Positions 1-8,038 of a stretch of 64,000 nt of DNA are shown piece by piece. Position 1 is the first letter of the stretch. Each line of letters begins with the position of its first letter. The position numbers and the translations under genes are program-made. A model generated the notes under the pieces. That model saw only the letters and a list, made by a program, of their open reading frames with translations, was not told where the DNA came from and ran no database searches. This stretch comes from an uncultured Eubacteriales bacterium (GTDB taxonomy: Bacteria > Bacillota > Clostridia > Oscillospirales > Acutalibacteraceae), in NCBI GenBank assembly GCA_934647945.1, contig CAKUFK010000006.1, forward strand, positions 1-64,000, in the 5' to 3' direction.

Positions 1-372
1 CGTTCGTATACAATCCCGTCGGGGAGATTATGGCAGCCCCGGGCCATTTCAGCGAAGCTGAAATGAGCGGCGGCCGGTCTAAGGTGACGTTCGTATACAA
101 TCCCGTCAGGGAGATTATGGCAGCCCCGGGCCATTTCAGCGAAGCTGAAATGAGCGGTGGCCGGTCCAAGGTGACGTTCGTATACAATCCCGTCGGGGAG
201 ATTATGGCAGCCCCGGGCCATTTCAGCGAAGCTGAAATGAGCGGCGGCCGGTCCAAGGTGGCGTTCGTATACAATCCCGTCGGGGAGATTATGGCAGCCC
301 CGGGCCATTTCAGCGAAGCTGAAATGAGCGGCGGCCGGTCCAAGGTGGCGTTCGTATACAATCCCGTCGGGG
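1..372. repeat. 87-bp tandem repeat, four full units plus a partial fifth
   Basis: Units begin at 1, 88, 175, 262 and 349, exactly 87 bp apart. The array probably continues off the left edge of the window, and its last, partial copy ends just before the lepA stop codon. Units differ by only a few substitutions. Each contains a perfect 9-bp inverted repeat, CATTTCAGC-gaa-GCTGAAATG, and a near-palindrome TTCGTATACAA. Because 87 is divisible by three, an open frame (30-398, +) runs through the array with a 29-residue periodicity. I read this as a by-product, since there is no ribosome site or recognisable domain. The array lies directly 3' of lepA on the opposite side from its promoter, so its transcript would be a lepA 3' UTR of repeated hairpins. 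Function unknown. Confidence 0.95.
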
Positions 373-378
373 ACCGGC

Positions 379-2190
379 CTAGTCGTCCCCCAGCTTGAGC
401 ACCGCCATGAACGCCTCCTGCGGCACCTCGACGCTGCCCAGACGGCGCATCCGCTTTTTGCCCTCTTTTTGCTTTTCAAGCAGCTTCTTCTTCCGGGTGA
501 TATCGCCGCCGTAACATTTGGCGAGCACGTCCTTGCGCAAGGCCCGTACCGTCTCCCGGGCGATGATTTTGCCCCCGATGGCGGCCTGGATGGGCACCTC
601 GAAGAGCTGGCGGGGGATGTTCTGCTGCAGCCGCTCGCAGAGGCGGCGTCCCCTCGCGTAGGCGTTGTCCGCGAACACGATGAAGGACAGGGCGTCCACC
701 ACATCGCCGTTGAGGAGGATATCCAGCTTGACGAGCTCCGACCGAACATACCCCTTGAACTCGTAATCGAAACTCGCGTACCCCTTGGTCCGGGACTTGA
801 GTGCGTCGAAGAAGTCGTACACGATCTCATTAAGAGGCAGCTCGTAATGGATATCCACCCGGGTGGGGTCGAGGTATTTCATGTCCTTGAACACGCCCCG
901 CCGCTCCTGGCAGAGCTCCATGATGTTCCCGACATACTCGTTCGGGGCCAGGATATGGGCATCGGTAAAGGGCTCCTCCGCCATCTGGATGGAGCCGGGA
1001 TCGGGGTAGTTGGTCGGGTTGTCGATATACTGCACCGTCCCATCGGTCAGGGTCAGACGATAGATGACGCTGGGGGCGGTGGTGATGAGGTCGAGGTCGT
1101 ATTCCCTCTCCAGCCGTTCCTGGATGATCTCCATGTGGAGCAGGCCGAGAAAGCCGCAGCGGAAACCGAAGCCCAGGGCCGCGGAGGTCTCAGGCTCGAA
1201 GGTCAGGGCCGCATCATTGAGCTGCAGCCGTTCAAGCGCCTCCCGCAGGTCCTGATACTGGGCACCGTCGGCCGGGAAAATGCCGCAGAACACCATGGGG
1301 TTGACTTTGCGGTAGCCCGGCAGGGGCGCGGCGGCGGGACGGGAGGCGAGGGTGACGGTATCGCCCACCCTCGCGTCGTGGACAGTTTTGATGGAGGCCG
1401 CGATATACCCCACCTGCCCGGCCTCCAGGCCGTCCCGGGGCTCGAGCCGGCCGGGGCGCATGATCCCGGTTTCCACCACGTCGAACCGAGCGCCGGTGGC
1501 CATCATGAGGATGGTATCGCCGGGCCTTACCCGGCCCTCTTTGACCCGGATATATACGATGACGCCTTTATAGCTGTCGTAATAGCTGTCGAATATCAGC
1601 GCCTGCAGGGGGGCGTTTTCGTCCCCGGCAGGGGGCGGGACGTGTTTGACCACCGCTTCCAGTACGTCCTCGATGTTGGTGCCCTGCTTGGCCGAAACCA
1701 AGGGGGCGTCGGAGGCGTCGATGCCGATGATATCCTCGATTTCGTGCCGGACCTCCTCCGGCCGGGCGGCGGGCAGGTCGATCTTGTTGATGACCGGGAC
1801 GATCTCCAGCCCATGCTCGGACGCCAGATAGGTATTGGCGAGGGTCTGCGCCTCCACCCCCTGGGAGGCGTCGACGATGAGGACGGCCCCTTCGCAGGCC
1901 GCGAGGGAGCGGGAGACCTCGTAGCCAAAGTCCACGTGCCCGGGGGTGTCGATCAGGTTGAAGGTATAGGAACGGCCGTCCGCCGCGTCGTAGTTCAGGG
2001 TGATGGCGTGGGCCTTGATGGTGATCCCCCGTTCCCGCTCGAGATCCATGCTGTCGAGGAGCTGGTCCTCCATATCCCGCAGTTCGACCGTCCGGGTCTT
2101 TTCGAGGATACGGTCGGCCAGGGTGGATTTACCGTGGTCGATATGGGCGATAATGCAGAAATTGCGGGTCAGGTCGCGATTCCCGGACAC
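379..2190 (-). CDS. lepA: Elongation factor 4 (LepA), ribosomal back-translocase GTPase
   Basis: Translation GTPase that binds stalled or mis-translocated ribosomes in the cytoplasm. At 603 residues it has the normal family length. The N-terminal G domain shows the P-loop AHIDHGKST (about residues 15-23), the switch II motif DTPGHVDF and the NKID base-recognition motif. EF-G-like domains and the LepA-specific C-terminal domain, with a lysine/arginine-rich [15 protein letters not shown] stretch, follow. The start is a GTG preceded by GAGGTG 8 nt upstream, and it gives the standard N-terminus. The gene is transcribed alone from a promoter at 2268-2297 and runs into the tandem-repeat array. A long antisense frame over it is a GC-rich shadow. 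Identification is firm. Confidence 0.97.
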   Translation of the reverse strand: MSGNRDLTRNFCIIAHIDHGKSTLADRILEKTRTVELRDMEDQLLDSMDLERERGITIKAHAITLNYDAADGRSYTFNLIDTPGHVDFGYEVSRSLAACEGAVLIVDASQGVEAQTLANTYLASEHGLEIVPVINKIDLPAARPEEVRHEIEDIIGIDASDAPLVSAKQGTNIEDVLEAVVKHVPPPAGDENAPLQALIFDSYYDSYKGVIVYIRVKEGRVRPGDTILMMATGARFDVVETGIMRPGRLEPRDGLEAGQVGYIAASIKTVHDARVGDTVTLASRPAAAPLPGYRKVNPMVFCGIFPADGAQYQDLREALERLQLNDAALTFEPETSAALGFGFRCGFLGLLHMEIIQERLEREYDLDLITTAPSVIYRLTLTDGTVQYIDNPTNYPDPGSIQMAEEPFTDAHILAPNEYVGNIMELCQERRGVFKDMKYLDPTRVDIHYELPLNEIVYDFFDALKSRTKGYASFDYEFKGYVRSELVKLDILLNGDVVDALSFIVFADNAYARGRRLCERLQQNIPRQLFEVPIQAAIGGKIIARETVRALRKDVLAKCYGGDITRKKKLLEKQKEGKKRMRRLGSVEVPQEAFMAVLKLGDD

Positions 2191-2267
2191 AGGACAACAC
2201 CTCGTTCTCCCGCCGTTTGGGGCGGGTGTGGAGTCAAACGCGCATAACCATGCCGTTTCAATCGTTT

Positions 2268-2297
2268 AGTATAGCATAAATTGACCTTGATAAGCAA
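2268..2297 (-). promoter_or_regulatory. Likely lepA promoter
   Basis: Read on the minus strand, TTGCTT (2292-2297) and TATACT (2268-2273) are separated by 18 bp. This gives a leader of about 70 nt before the lepA GTG. The match to the vegetative sigma consensus is good at the -10 and moderate at the -35. Confidence 0.6.
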
Positions 2298-2381
2298 CTG
2301 CTACTTTTTTGGGAGCCGGCCGAAGGAGCGCCCTTATCCATGCATGGGCATGGGTGGGGGCGCCCCTTGCTTTGATAGGCG

Positions 2382-2630
2382 TTATTTGCCCGAGCGGAGA
2401 GCGGCTAGACAGCCGGGACATAGATGCCGGTACCGAACCGGATGCAAATCTTCGGTTGAGCCGCAGAGCGAACAGGTGACGATATGCCGTTTGAGAATCA
2501 CGGCGTCATCGGCTGCATTCAGCCAGATTTCCACCGGGGTTTTTTCGTCCCAGCCCATGATCTGCTTCACCGCCTGCGGCAGCACAATGCGTCTTGTTCC
2601 TTCCTCAAATGTGATCCTTGTTTCCTCCAT
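2382..2630 (-). CDS. AbrB/SpoVT-family regulator with C-terminal zinc ribbon
   Basis: An 82-residue protein. The N-terminal half (about residues 5-48) is a swapped-hairpin AbrB-type DNA-binding domain, recognised by the pattern RRIVLPQAVKQIMGW followed by PVEIWLNAADDAVILKR. The C-terminal part has two CxxC pairs (CSLCGSTEDL and CPGCLAAL), typical of the zinc-ribbon tail of clostridial AbrB-like transition-state regulators. The usual DELGR of AbrB is EEGTR here. The gene stands alone between lepA and a repeat-rich spacer. Two 20-bp palindromes overlap its promoter, so autoregulation is likely (inference). Targets cannot be told from the sequence. Confidence 0.8.
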   Translation of the reverse strand: MEETRITFEEGTRRIVLPQAVKQIMGWDEKTPVEIWLNAADDAVILKRHIVTCSLCGSTEDLHPVRYRHLCPGCLAALRSGK

Positions 2631-2649
2631 GTCTTCGTCTCCTTCCAGT

Positions 2650-2703
2650 TAGTGGGATATAGTCCACTATAACATATTTCTACTAGGGGGACAAGTCCCA
2701 CTA
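2650..2703 (-). promoter_or_regulatory. Promoter with two 20-bp palindromic operators
   Basis: On the minus strand, TTGTCC and TATAGT with a 17-bp spacer form a good promoter for the AbrB-type gene. Two imperfect palindromes overlap it: TAGTGGGATATAGTCCACTA (2650-2669, as read on +) over the -10, and TAGGGGGACAAGTCCCACTA (2684-2703) over the -35. Their starts are 34 bp apart, about three helical turns. They share the half-site TAGTGGG, so both look like binding sites for one dimeric regulator, plausibly the downstream gene product. Confidence 0.7.
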
Positions 2704-2865
2704 ATAAAGTATAAAAATTACTTAAAATAAGGACAGGGTACATCGTCTGCCCCGAATAAAGTCTCCTTCTTCCGGGTTTGGGGACCGGGAGAATCCCCCG
2801 GAATCCCCCAATAGCATCTATCAAATTCACGTATGCCGTCAAGGCACAAACTTGTGCTTTAGCAC

Positions 2866-3202
2866 CCTCTTTCTTTGCGCAAAGAAAGAGGGGAAAGAAG
2901 CGCCAGGGGGCACCCCCTGGATCCCCGGGTGATTTTGTCGATTTTCTCTCTATGAAAATCGACACAGGCCATGCTGCCTGAACCAGCCTTATACAAGTAA
3001 GGGCTGCGGCCCGGGGGATGGTGCGTTTTTTGGGGGAGTGAACCTCCCGCGCCCGCGGTCCAGCCTCCTATGTATATTCGGCAGGCTCAGGCGGCCGCGT
3101 TAATGCCGGTTTTCCTAAAAAGAAAACCGCGGGGTCCGGGGGAACCCCGGAAGCATTTTTGCCTCCTTGTTGCTTACGAGCTGAAGCTCGGGCAAAAGGA
3201 GG
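2866..3202. repeat. Intergenic three-hairpin mosaic repeat (copy A), two arms back to back
   Basis: The 2704-3314 spacer contains no convincing gene. It holds two arms of a dispersed hairpin family. First arm: a C/T-rich over A/G-rich stem CCTCTTTCTTT/AAAGAAAGAGG (2866-2876/2881-2891), a G-run/C-run stem CCAGGGGG/CCCCCTGG (2903-2920), then GTCGATTTT/AAAATCGAC (2937-2963). Second arm, in reverse order: CGGTTTT/AAAACCG (3107-3129), CCGGGG/CCCCGG (about 3136-3150), and a longer A/G-rich stem near 3160-3202. Between them lies a GGGCTGCGGCCC module that also occurs at 27.4, 27.9 and 28.35 kb. Short open frames here overlap the stems on both strands and are rejected as genes. Confidence 0.75.
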
Positions 3203-3314
3203 TGGCCCGCAGGCCAGTTTTTGGCTTGAGAAGAGAGACAACTTTGGCAGAAATCCCATCCATCGGTTGTCTTGGTCGAGTTAGGGAAACACCTCGTGAA
3301 GGAGAGTGCGCGGT

Positions 3315-3557
3315 ATGACACTGAAAGAAACCATTGGTTTCCGTATTACGGAGCTTTGTGCGAAAAAGGGACTGTCTCCCTATGCATTGGCCATGGCTTG
3401 TGGCTTGGACAAATCGACCATATATAGTATTCTGGGTGAAAAAAGCAAAAGCCCCGAAGTCGCGACTGTGAAGAAAATCTGTGATGGGCTGGACATCACT
3501 CTCGGGGAGTTCTTCAGCACGCCAGAGTTTGACAGGCTTGAACAGGAAATACAGTAG
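3315..3557 (+). CDS. Small XRE-family helix-turn-helix regulator
   Basis: An 80-residue protein consisting almost wholly of a lambda-Cro-type helix-turn-helix domain (residues about 5-65). The second and third helices are LSPYALAMACGLDKSTIYSI, followed by the usual PEVATVKKICDGLDITLGEFF. Such single-domain proteins are cytoplasmic DNA-binding repressors or activators. I chose the ATG at 3315, which has AAGGAG 10 nt upstream, over an in-frame GTG at 3306. The gene is monocistronic, sits just after repeat copy A and ends at a strong bidirectional terminator. Target unknown. Confidence 0.85.
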   Translation: MTLKETIGFRITELCAKKGLSPYALAMACGLDKSTIYSILGEKSKSPEVATVKKICDGLDITLGEFFSTPEFDRLEQEIQ

Positions 3558-3570
3558 AACGGAAAGGACG

Positions 3571-3613
3571 AAACCGCCCGGCATTCCTTATAGGAATGCC
3601 GGGCGGTTTTCAC
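3571..3613. terminator. Bidirectional intrinsic terminator
   Basis: A perfect stem of about 16 bp, CCGCCCGGCATTCCT paired with AGGAATGCCGGGCGG, is flanked by AAA on the left and TTTT on the right. It can therefore end both the XRE gene (+) and the convergent isomerase-like gene (-). Confidence 0.9.
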
Positions 3614-3647
3614 AGTCTCCAGCGGCGCCACACCGCCCCGAAGGCCC

Positions 3648-4487
3648 TTACCAATCCAACGCATCGAGGGTCTCGAGGCTGCGGCGCGCGCATTCGAGGG
3701 GAGAGAGACCCAGGCTGGGCTCATCCTGCTCCACGACGAACCAGCGGGCGCCGGCCCGTTTCCCCGCCTCGAGGATGGAGGGAATGTCCTGCATCCCGTG
3801 GCCCAGGGGACGGAAGGCAAAGGAGCCCTCTCCCTCCGCCGGGACTTTCTCGTTTTCCAGCCCGACCAGGTCATACATATGGGCGGGCTTCCGGCCTTCC
3901 AGTACAAAGTCCTTCAGATGGACCACCGGCGCGCGGCCGGTGTATTTGGCGAGATAGGCGGCCGGGTCCTCCCCCGCGACATTGATCCAGCAGGTGTCGA
4001 GCTCGGTCTGTAGCAGCGAGGCGGGAACCCGCTGGTACATCAAATCCAGTCCGTACTGCCCCTCAACCTTTGTAAATTCGAAATCGTGATTGTGATAAAG
4101 CAGGGTCAGCCCCGCCCGTCCGGCGGCCTCGCCCAGCTTCGGCAGGGCGGCGATCACGTCGGAAAATCCGTCGTGACCCGGGCGGCAGGCCTCCTCGAGA
4201 TACGGTACCGCGATATAAGCGCATCCGGCCGCCGCGTAAGCGGCCATCACCCCATCCGGATCCGCCGCCATTTCGGCATAGGGCACATGGGCGCTGACAG
4301 GGACGAGCCCCGCGGCGGCCACGGCTTCCCGCACGGCCTCCGGTTTCCGGCCGTAAAGGCCGACGAGCTCCACCCCGTCGTAGCCCATCTCCCCGACGGC
4401 CCGCAGGGTCCCTTCAAAATCCTGTTCCATATCGCCCCGAACCGAATAGAGCTGCAGGGCCACCGGCACTGTACGCTTTTTGTTCAT
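3648..4487 (-). CDS. Sugar phosphate isomerase/epimerase-like TIM-barrel protein
   Basis: A 279-residue protein of the xylose-isomerase-like AP-endonuclease-2 TIM-barrel superfamily (IolE/IolI/YcjR-type). Recognisable segments are the N-terminal ALQLYSVRGDMEQDFEGTL strand-helix, GYDGVELVG, the HNHDFEF metal-ligand strand in the middle, LDTCWINVAGEDP, VHLKDF and the C-terminal VVEQDEPS. The conserved E, D, H and E positions expected to hold a divalent metal are present. Members interconvert or dehydrate sugars and inositols; the substrate here is not determinable. There is no signal peptide, so it is cytoplasmic. The gene stands alone, with a short purine-rich ribosome site before the ATG. Confidence 0.85.
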   Translation of the reverse strand: MNKKRTVPVALQLYSVRGDMEQDFEGTLRAVGEMGYDGVELVGLYGRKPEAVREAVAAAGLVPVSAHVPYAEMAADPDGVMAAYAAAGCAYIAVPYLEEACRPGHDGFSDVIAALPKLGEAAGRAGLTLLYHNHDFEFTKVEGQYGLDLMYQRVPASLLQTELDTCWINVAGEDPAAYLAKYTGRAPVVHLKDFVLEGRKPAHMYDLVGLENEKVPAEGEGSFAFRPLGHGMQDIPSILEAGKRAGARWFVVEQDEPSLGLSPLECARRSLETLDALDW

Positions 4488-4641
4488 GTCGATCCTCCTT
4501 ATCTGCGTTCATACACGCGTTGGATTCACCGCCATTCTACTCCTTGTGCGCGGAAATGGCAAGGGCCCCAGTTGCTTTTTTTACGGCCCGGATAAACAGC
4601 GAAAAAGCGCCGCCGGTTTCCCGGCGGCGCTGAAAGCGGCG

Positions 4642-6252
4642 TTATCGGTTGACGTAGTTCAGGGGGTTGACCAGCTTGCCGTTTTTGATGATCTCGAAAT
4701 GCAGATGCGCGCCGTAGCTGTTTCCGGTATTGCCCACGTCGGCGATGTATTCGCCCTGGGCCACCCGCTGGCCCACCTTGACGTTGAGCTTGCTGCAATG
4801 GGCGTACCGGGTTTTGAAGCCGTTGCCGTGGTCGATCAGGACATAATAGCCGTAGCTGTAATGCCAGCCGGCCTCCACCACCTTGCCGCCATCGGAGGCG
4901 ATGATGGGTTTGCCGTAGACCCGGCCGTTGGAAATATCAATGGCACCATGGGTGGAACCCCAGCGGCTGCCGAAATACGAGCTGATCTGCTTGGTGGCCG
5001 GCAGGGGCCAGACAAAGGCACCCGTGGATTTGCCGTCGCCCGCGACCGATACGTCGTTGTATTTCTTGCCGCCGACCGCGATGACTTCGTTCACCGGCTC
5101 TTTGATCACGGAGGTGGAAACCACGGTGCGGGACTGCTCCACGCCGTCGATCGTGACGACCTCCGCCGTCACCGACTGCACGCCGTTGACGCCTTTCGTT
5201 TTGACGGAGCGGTACCCGAGCAGCTGGGAAGACAGCTCCTGGGTGGTGGAAGCATAGGCGATGGGTTCCTCATAGGTGATATACGACGTCACCTTGACCG
5301 GCAGCTGACGGAGATAGCCGTCCATGGTCTCGGTCCCGACCAGCGCCGAAACCGGATAGAGGCCGTCCACCAGCTGGACATCCTGCACAAAGGCGGCGCT
5401 GCCTGTCTCCGACCCGTTCAGCCGCGCGGAGAGGGCCGCGTCCATCGATTCTTCGAGCAGCGCGCGGGAGGGGAGGGCCCCGACGAACGCCCCGTCCACA
5501 TAAAGGCCGGAGCTTTCGGAAAGGCGGTCGCCGGCGGTGTCGAGGATACGGTCACAGACCGCTGCCTCGTCGAGAATGTCGTCTTTATTGACCAGCGTGA
5601 GGGTCAGCTTGGGCACCCGTTCCACGCTGAATGAATTGTCGGCGTTGATGACCCGGCCGTTTGCAAGAGAAGCAGCGGCGTCATAGACGGATTCATCCGC
5701 GATATAGCCGAGTGTGCGGCCGTCGTATTCGAGGGCCAGCGCGAAGGTCGCGCTGCTCCAAAACTGCAGGGTCAGGACCAGCACCATCACGGCGGCGGCC
5801 GGCGCCAGCAGGTTGAAGGTGCTGGCCACGGCTTTGCGGTGGCGGCGGAGCGCTTTGACCGGCAGGCAGAGCGCCTGGGGGATCACAAGCAGGGGATGGC
5901 GGCGATACGCCTCCTTCAGCCTCCGGCCAGCAAGGACGAAGCCCTCGCGCATCCGGCCGAGCTCCTGGCGCATCGCACGCAGATGGCGCAGCAGCAGCTT
6001 GTCCGTCGCCTTATATGCCAGACGGCCGGCAGGGCGGAGGATACGGCCCATGAGACGGCCGCTCCGTTTGCCTACACGCAGGGTATGCACCCCTACCGTA
6101 TAGCAGAGCACATAACCGGCGTGCAGGGCCTTTCCGGCTGCGGCTGGAAGGATGGCGGTCAAGAAACGGGCCGCGGCAGACCACAGCGCCCGCATGTTTT
6201 TTTTCAATTTATAGGCGGCGTCGGCGGGCCGCTGTTTGCGAGGAGTCGTCAT
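4642..6252 (-). CDS. Membrane-anchored M23 peptidase with G5 domain
   Basis: A 536-residue cell-wall protein. The first about 120 residues are basic and helical. A membrane-spanning segment (about 140-165) follows, then an extracellular region of about 200 residues with a G5 domain near 330-400 (recognisable by SVTAEVVTIDGVEQSRTVV). The C-terminal LytM/M23 zinc endopeptidase domain (about 420-536) carries the metal motifs HGAIDIS and HLHFEI. M23 enzymes cut peptide cross-bridges of peptidoglycan; G5 domains bind wall sugars. The long basic cytoplasmic N-terminus is unusual. The gene is monocistronic with a promoter at 6391-6419 framed by a long inverted repeat. It could be a morphogenesis or sporulation-linked hydrolase, which cannot be decided here. 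Confidence 0.9.
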   Translation of the reverse strand: MTTPRKQRPADAAYKLKKNMRALWSAAARFLTAILPAAAGKALHAGYVLCYTVGVHTLRVGKRSGRLMGRILRPAGRLAYKATDKLLLRHLRAMRQELGRMREGFVLAGRRLKEAYRRHPLLVIPQALCLPVKALRRHRKAVASTFNLLAPAAAVMVLVLTLQFWSSATFALALEYDGRTLGYIADESVYDAAASLANGRVINADNSFSVERVPKLTLTLVNKDDILDEAAVCDRILDTAGDRLSESSGLYVDGAFVGALPSRALLEESMDAALSARLNGSETGSAAFVQDVQLVDGLYPVSALVGTETMDGYLRQLPVKVTSYITYEEPIAYASTTQELSSQLLGYRSVKTKGVNGVQSVTAEVVTIDGVEQSRTVVSTSVIKEPVNEVIAVGGKKYNDVSVAGDGKSTGAFVWPLPATKQISSYFGSRWGSTHGAIDISNGRVYGKPIIASDGGKVVEAGWHYSYGYYVLIDHGNGFKTRYAHCSKLNVKVGQRVAQGEYIADVGNTGNSYGAHLHFEIIKNGKLVNPLNYVNR

Positions 6253-6366
6253 AAGAGGGAATACACTTCCTTACATTCAGCATCTCGGACCCTGTTGCGG
6301 AGAGCCCGATCTCATCATGGATCGGAAAAGACCGGAGCCTGTCCCGGAGATAAAGCATAAAAATTA

Positions 6367-6419
6367 CAAGTTTGTAACAACTTGAGTATCATTATACTCG
6401 GAATGTTACAAACTTGCAA
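6367..6419 (-). promoter_or_regulatory. Promoter of the M23 gene inside a 13-bp inverted repeat
   Basis: On the minus strand TTGCAA (6414-6419), a 17-bp spacer and a perfect TATAAT (6391-6396) form a strong promoter. A perfect 13-bp inverted repeat, CAAGTTTGTAACA (6367-6379) and TGTTACAAACTTG (6404-6416), brackets the -10 and touches the -35. An inner dyad GAGTAT/ATACTC sits on the -10 itself. This looks like a two-site operator. The binding protein is unknown. Confidence 0.75.
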
Positions 6420-6494
6420 CCCTTTTTCAGGATGTTTGTTGTGTTTTGTTAAAATTCCCTCAACAAAGACAATTGTTTCAATGCAATGTACACA

Positions 6495-6959
6495 TCACTT
6501 TTCTGTCGAATAGGAAAGCGCTTCCTCTTTCCAGTCTGCCAGGAGCGCCGCCATCCCGGCGGCGGCCCGGCGCGCCCCTTCCAGGTCGTGCTCCCGATAG
6601 TTGCCGCATTCAGCGGCCGTCGTCCCCGGAATCTCCCCCTCGAAGGCGGCGATGAAGGCGAGGGCTTCCCTGGTCAGTCCGATCACCTGCCGGTGGGACA
6701 GCCCCCTAGTCAGGAAATAAAAGCCTGTCCGGCAGCCCATCGGCCCAAAATAGATCACGCCCTCCGACAGCGTGCTGTTGCGCACATAGGTGGCGAAGAG
6801 GTGTTCGATGGTATGCATGACCGCGTTCGGCAAGAAGGGCGGGGTGTTGGGGCGCACGAAGCGCAGGTCGTATGTCGTCACGTCCCCGTCGGCCCGGGAA
6901 AGATACAGCCCCGGGGTAAGGGTGGTGTGATCCACCTCAAAGCTGGCAATCCGTTTCAA
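6495..6959 (-). CDS. luxS: S-ribosylhomocysteine lyase (autoinducer-2 synthase)
   Basis: Cleaves S-ribosylhomocysteine to homocysteine and the AI-2 precursor DPD in the activated methyl cycle. At 154 residues it has the standard length. The metal-binding HTIEH motif (about residues 49-53), the catalytic cysteine in GPMGCRTGF and the ECGNYREHDL segment with the third ligand region are all present. The gene lies 27 nt downstream of the phospholipase-like gene on the same strand, so the two are probably co-transcribed. No pfs or other methyl-cycle gene is in the window. Confidence 0.96.
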   Translation of the reverse strand: MKRIASFEVDHTTLTPGLYLSRADGDVTTYDLRFVRPNTPPFLPNAVMHTIEHLFATYVRNSTLSEGVIYFGPMGCRTGFYFLTRGLSHRQVIGLTREALAFIAAFEGEIPGTTAAECGNYREHDLEGARRAAAGMAALLADWKEEALSYSTEK

Positions 6960-6986
6960 GCTCCTTGTCCTTTCTTTCCTTATTAA

Positions 6987-7943
6987 TTATAGGCGCACTT
7001 CATATACGCCCGGCAGATCGCTCGCGAATCCCCGGTCCTGTGTGATATCCGCCATGGATGCGCCGTCCGGCAGCGCGTCGAGGAAGGCGAGGATCATGTC
7101 GGTCGCTTCGCAGGCCGCCAGGTCATACAGCTCAAAAAAGCTGTCGGTGCTTTCATACGCCTCGTCAAAGGGATTCACCCAGCGGGCGTGGCTTTCGTTG
7201 GCATAGTCCCAGTCACCCGTGTCCGCCGGACGCATCAGGGAGGTGGCGAAGGCCCCTTTGCGGGCCAGCTTTTCCACCGGGGTGAGGAGCAGGCGCCGTT
7301 TGACCTGGGTCCGGTCGGTCATCAGCGAAACCGCATGGCGCATATCCTTCGGAGCCAGGGCAATCTGTGCCGCCGTGGCCTCCGGCCGCCCTAACAGACG
7401 GGCGAACACCGGCTGATAGAGACGGCCGAGCGCCGGCCATCCCCCGGCCGATTCGGCCGGAATGACCGAAGCTAGTTTGAAATCCCGTACCAGCCTGCCG
7501 GTTTCCCTGCGCAGAGTGATGGTGTCGAGCGCGCTCTCGATCCGGAAATGGTACTGATGGGCGGTGGACCCATATCCCGGCTGCTCCCGGCGAAGCTCCT
7601 CCTGCCAGTAATAGACGAAGGGATGCACCGCACGGTCGAGCGCGTAATGGCAGAAAAAGCCCTGGACGTATCCGGTCATGGCGGCGCGGTCTTCGGCGGA
7701 GGCCCGGTTGATGCCGGCACGGAAGGCTTCAAACAGCTTCGCGGGACTGATTTTGTGTAGCAAACTCCCTTGTTTGGCAAAGCTGGTCCCCGGCTCCCAG
7801 GGGAGCACCCGGTGGAAGAAGAAAATATCGGGACCCTGCGCGCCCACGGCCGCCATGGCCGGGGCCTCGGGTGTCACGCCCGCTTTTTTCAGTTTGGAAA
7901 ACACTCTTTGTGCAAACAGATAGTGCGCGATCATCGCCGGCAT
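6987..7943 (-). CDS. Zinc-dependent phospholipase C-like protein
   Basis: About 318 residues from the ATG at 7943 (MPAMIAHYLF), which has a GGAGG 7 nt upstream. Longer in-frame starts up to 8003 lack a ribosome site. The helical fold is that of the zinc-dependent phospholipase C/P1 nuclease-like family: an N-terminal MIAHYLFAQRVF helix, then GAQGPDIFFFHR, then HYALDRAVHPFVYY and TAHQYHFRIESALDT, which supply the histidine and aspartate metal ligands. No signal peptide is evident, unlike secreted alpha-toxins, so this belongs to the widespread cytoplasmic clostridial relatives of unknown substrate. It is probably co-transcribed with luxS downstream. Confidence 0.75.
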   Translation of the reverse strand: MPAMIAHYLFAQRVFSKLKKAGVTPEAPAMAAVGAQGPDIFFFHRVLPWEPGTSFAKQGSLLHKISPAKLFEAFRAGINRASAEDRAAMTGYVQGFFCHYALDRAVHPFVYYWQEELRREQPGYGSTAHQYHFRIESALDTITLRRETGRLVRDFKLASVIPAESAGGWPALGRLYQPVFARLLGRPEATAAQIALAPKDMRHAVSLMTDRTQVKRRLLLTPVEKLARKGAFATSLMRPADTGDWDYANESHARWVNPFDEAYESTDSFFELYDLAACEATDMILAFLDALPDGASMADITQDRGFASDLPGVYEVRL

Positions 7944-8038
7944 GTCCATTCCTCCCCCGGATTTCGATACCGCCATTATACACCATCCGCGCCGTCCCGT
8001 CATGACCCTTCCGAAAATCTTAAGAAAACTCTTTGCGC

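Noticed and set aside
1..372. CRISPR array
   Set aside because: The whole 87-bp unit is repeated; there are no variable spacers and no cas genes.
30..398. Open frame through the 87-bp array giving a 122-residue repetitive protein
   Set aside because: It exists because the unit length is a multiple of three; there is no ribosome site or recognisable domain, and the array is packed with DNA-level inverted repeats.
469..2247. 592-codon open frame antisense to lepA
   Set aside because: GC-rich shadow of a certain gene, with no family resemblance. The same applies to the long antisense frames at 11622-13448, 13445-14782, 15806-18289, 18186-19508, 38070-40340, 41603-43186, 51787-53142 and 58691-60982.
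2567..2965. Short frames on both strands in the spacer after the AbrB-type gene
   Set aside because: They run through the hairpin stems of repeat copy A and into promoter DNA, and have no domain or ribosome site. Similar frames at 21829-22500 and 27578-28402 were rejected for the same reason.
6420..6494. SAM or SAH riboswitch near luxS
   Set aside because: luxS is transcribed from the other side, after the phospholipase-like gene, with only 27 bp between them and no structured leader.
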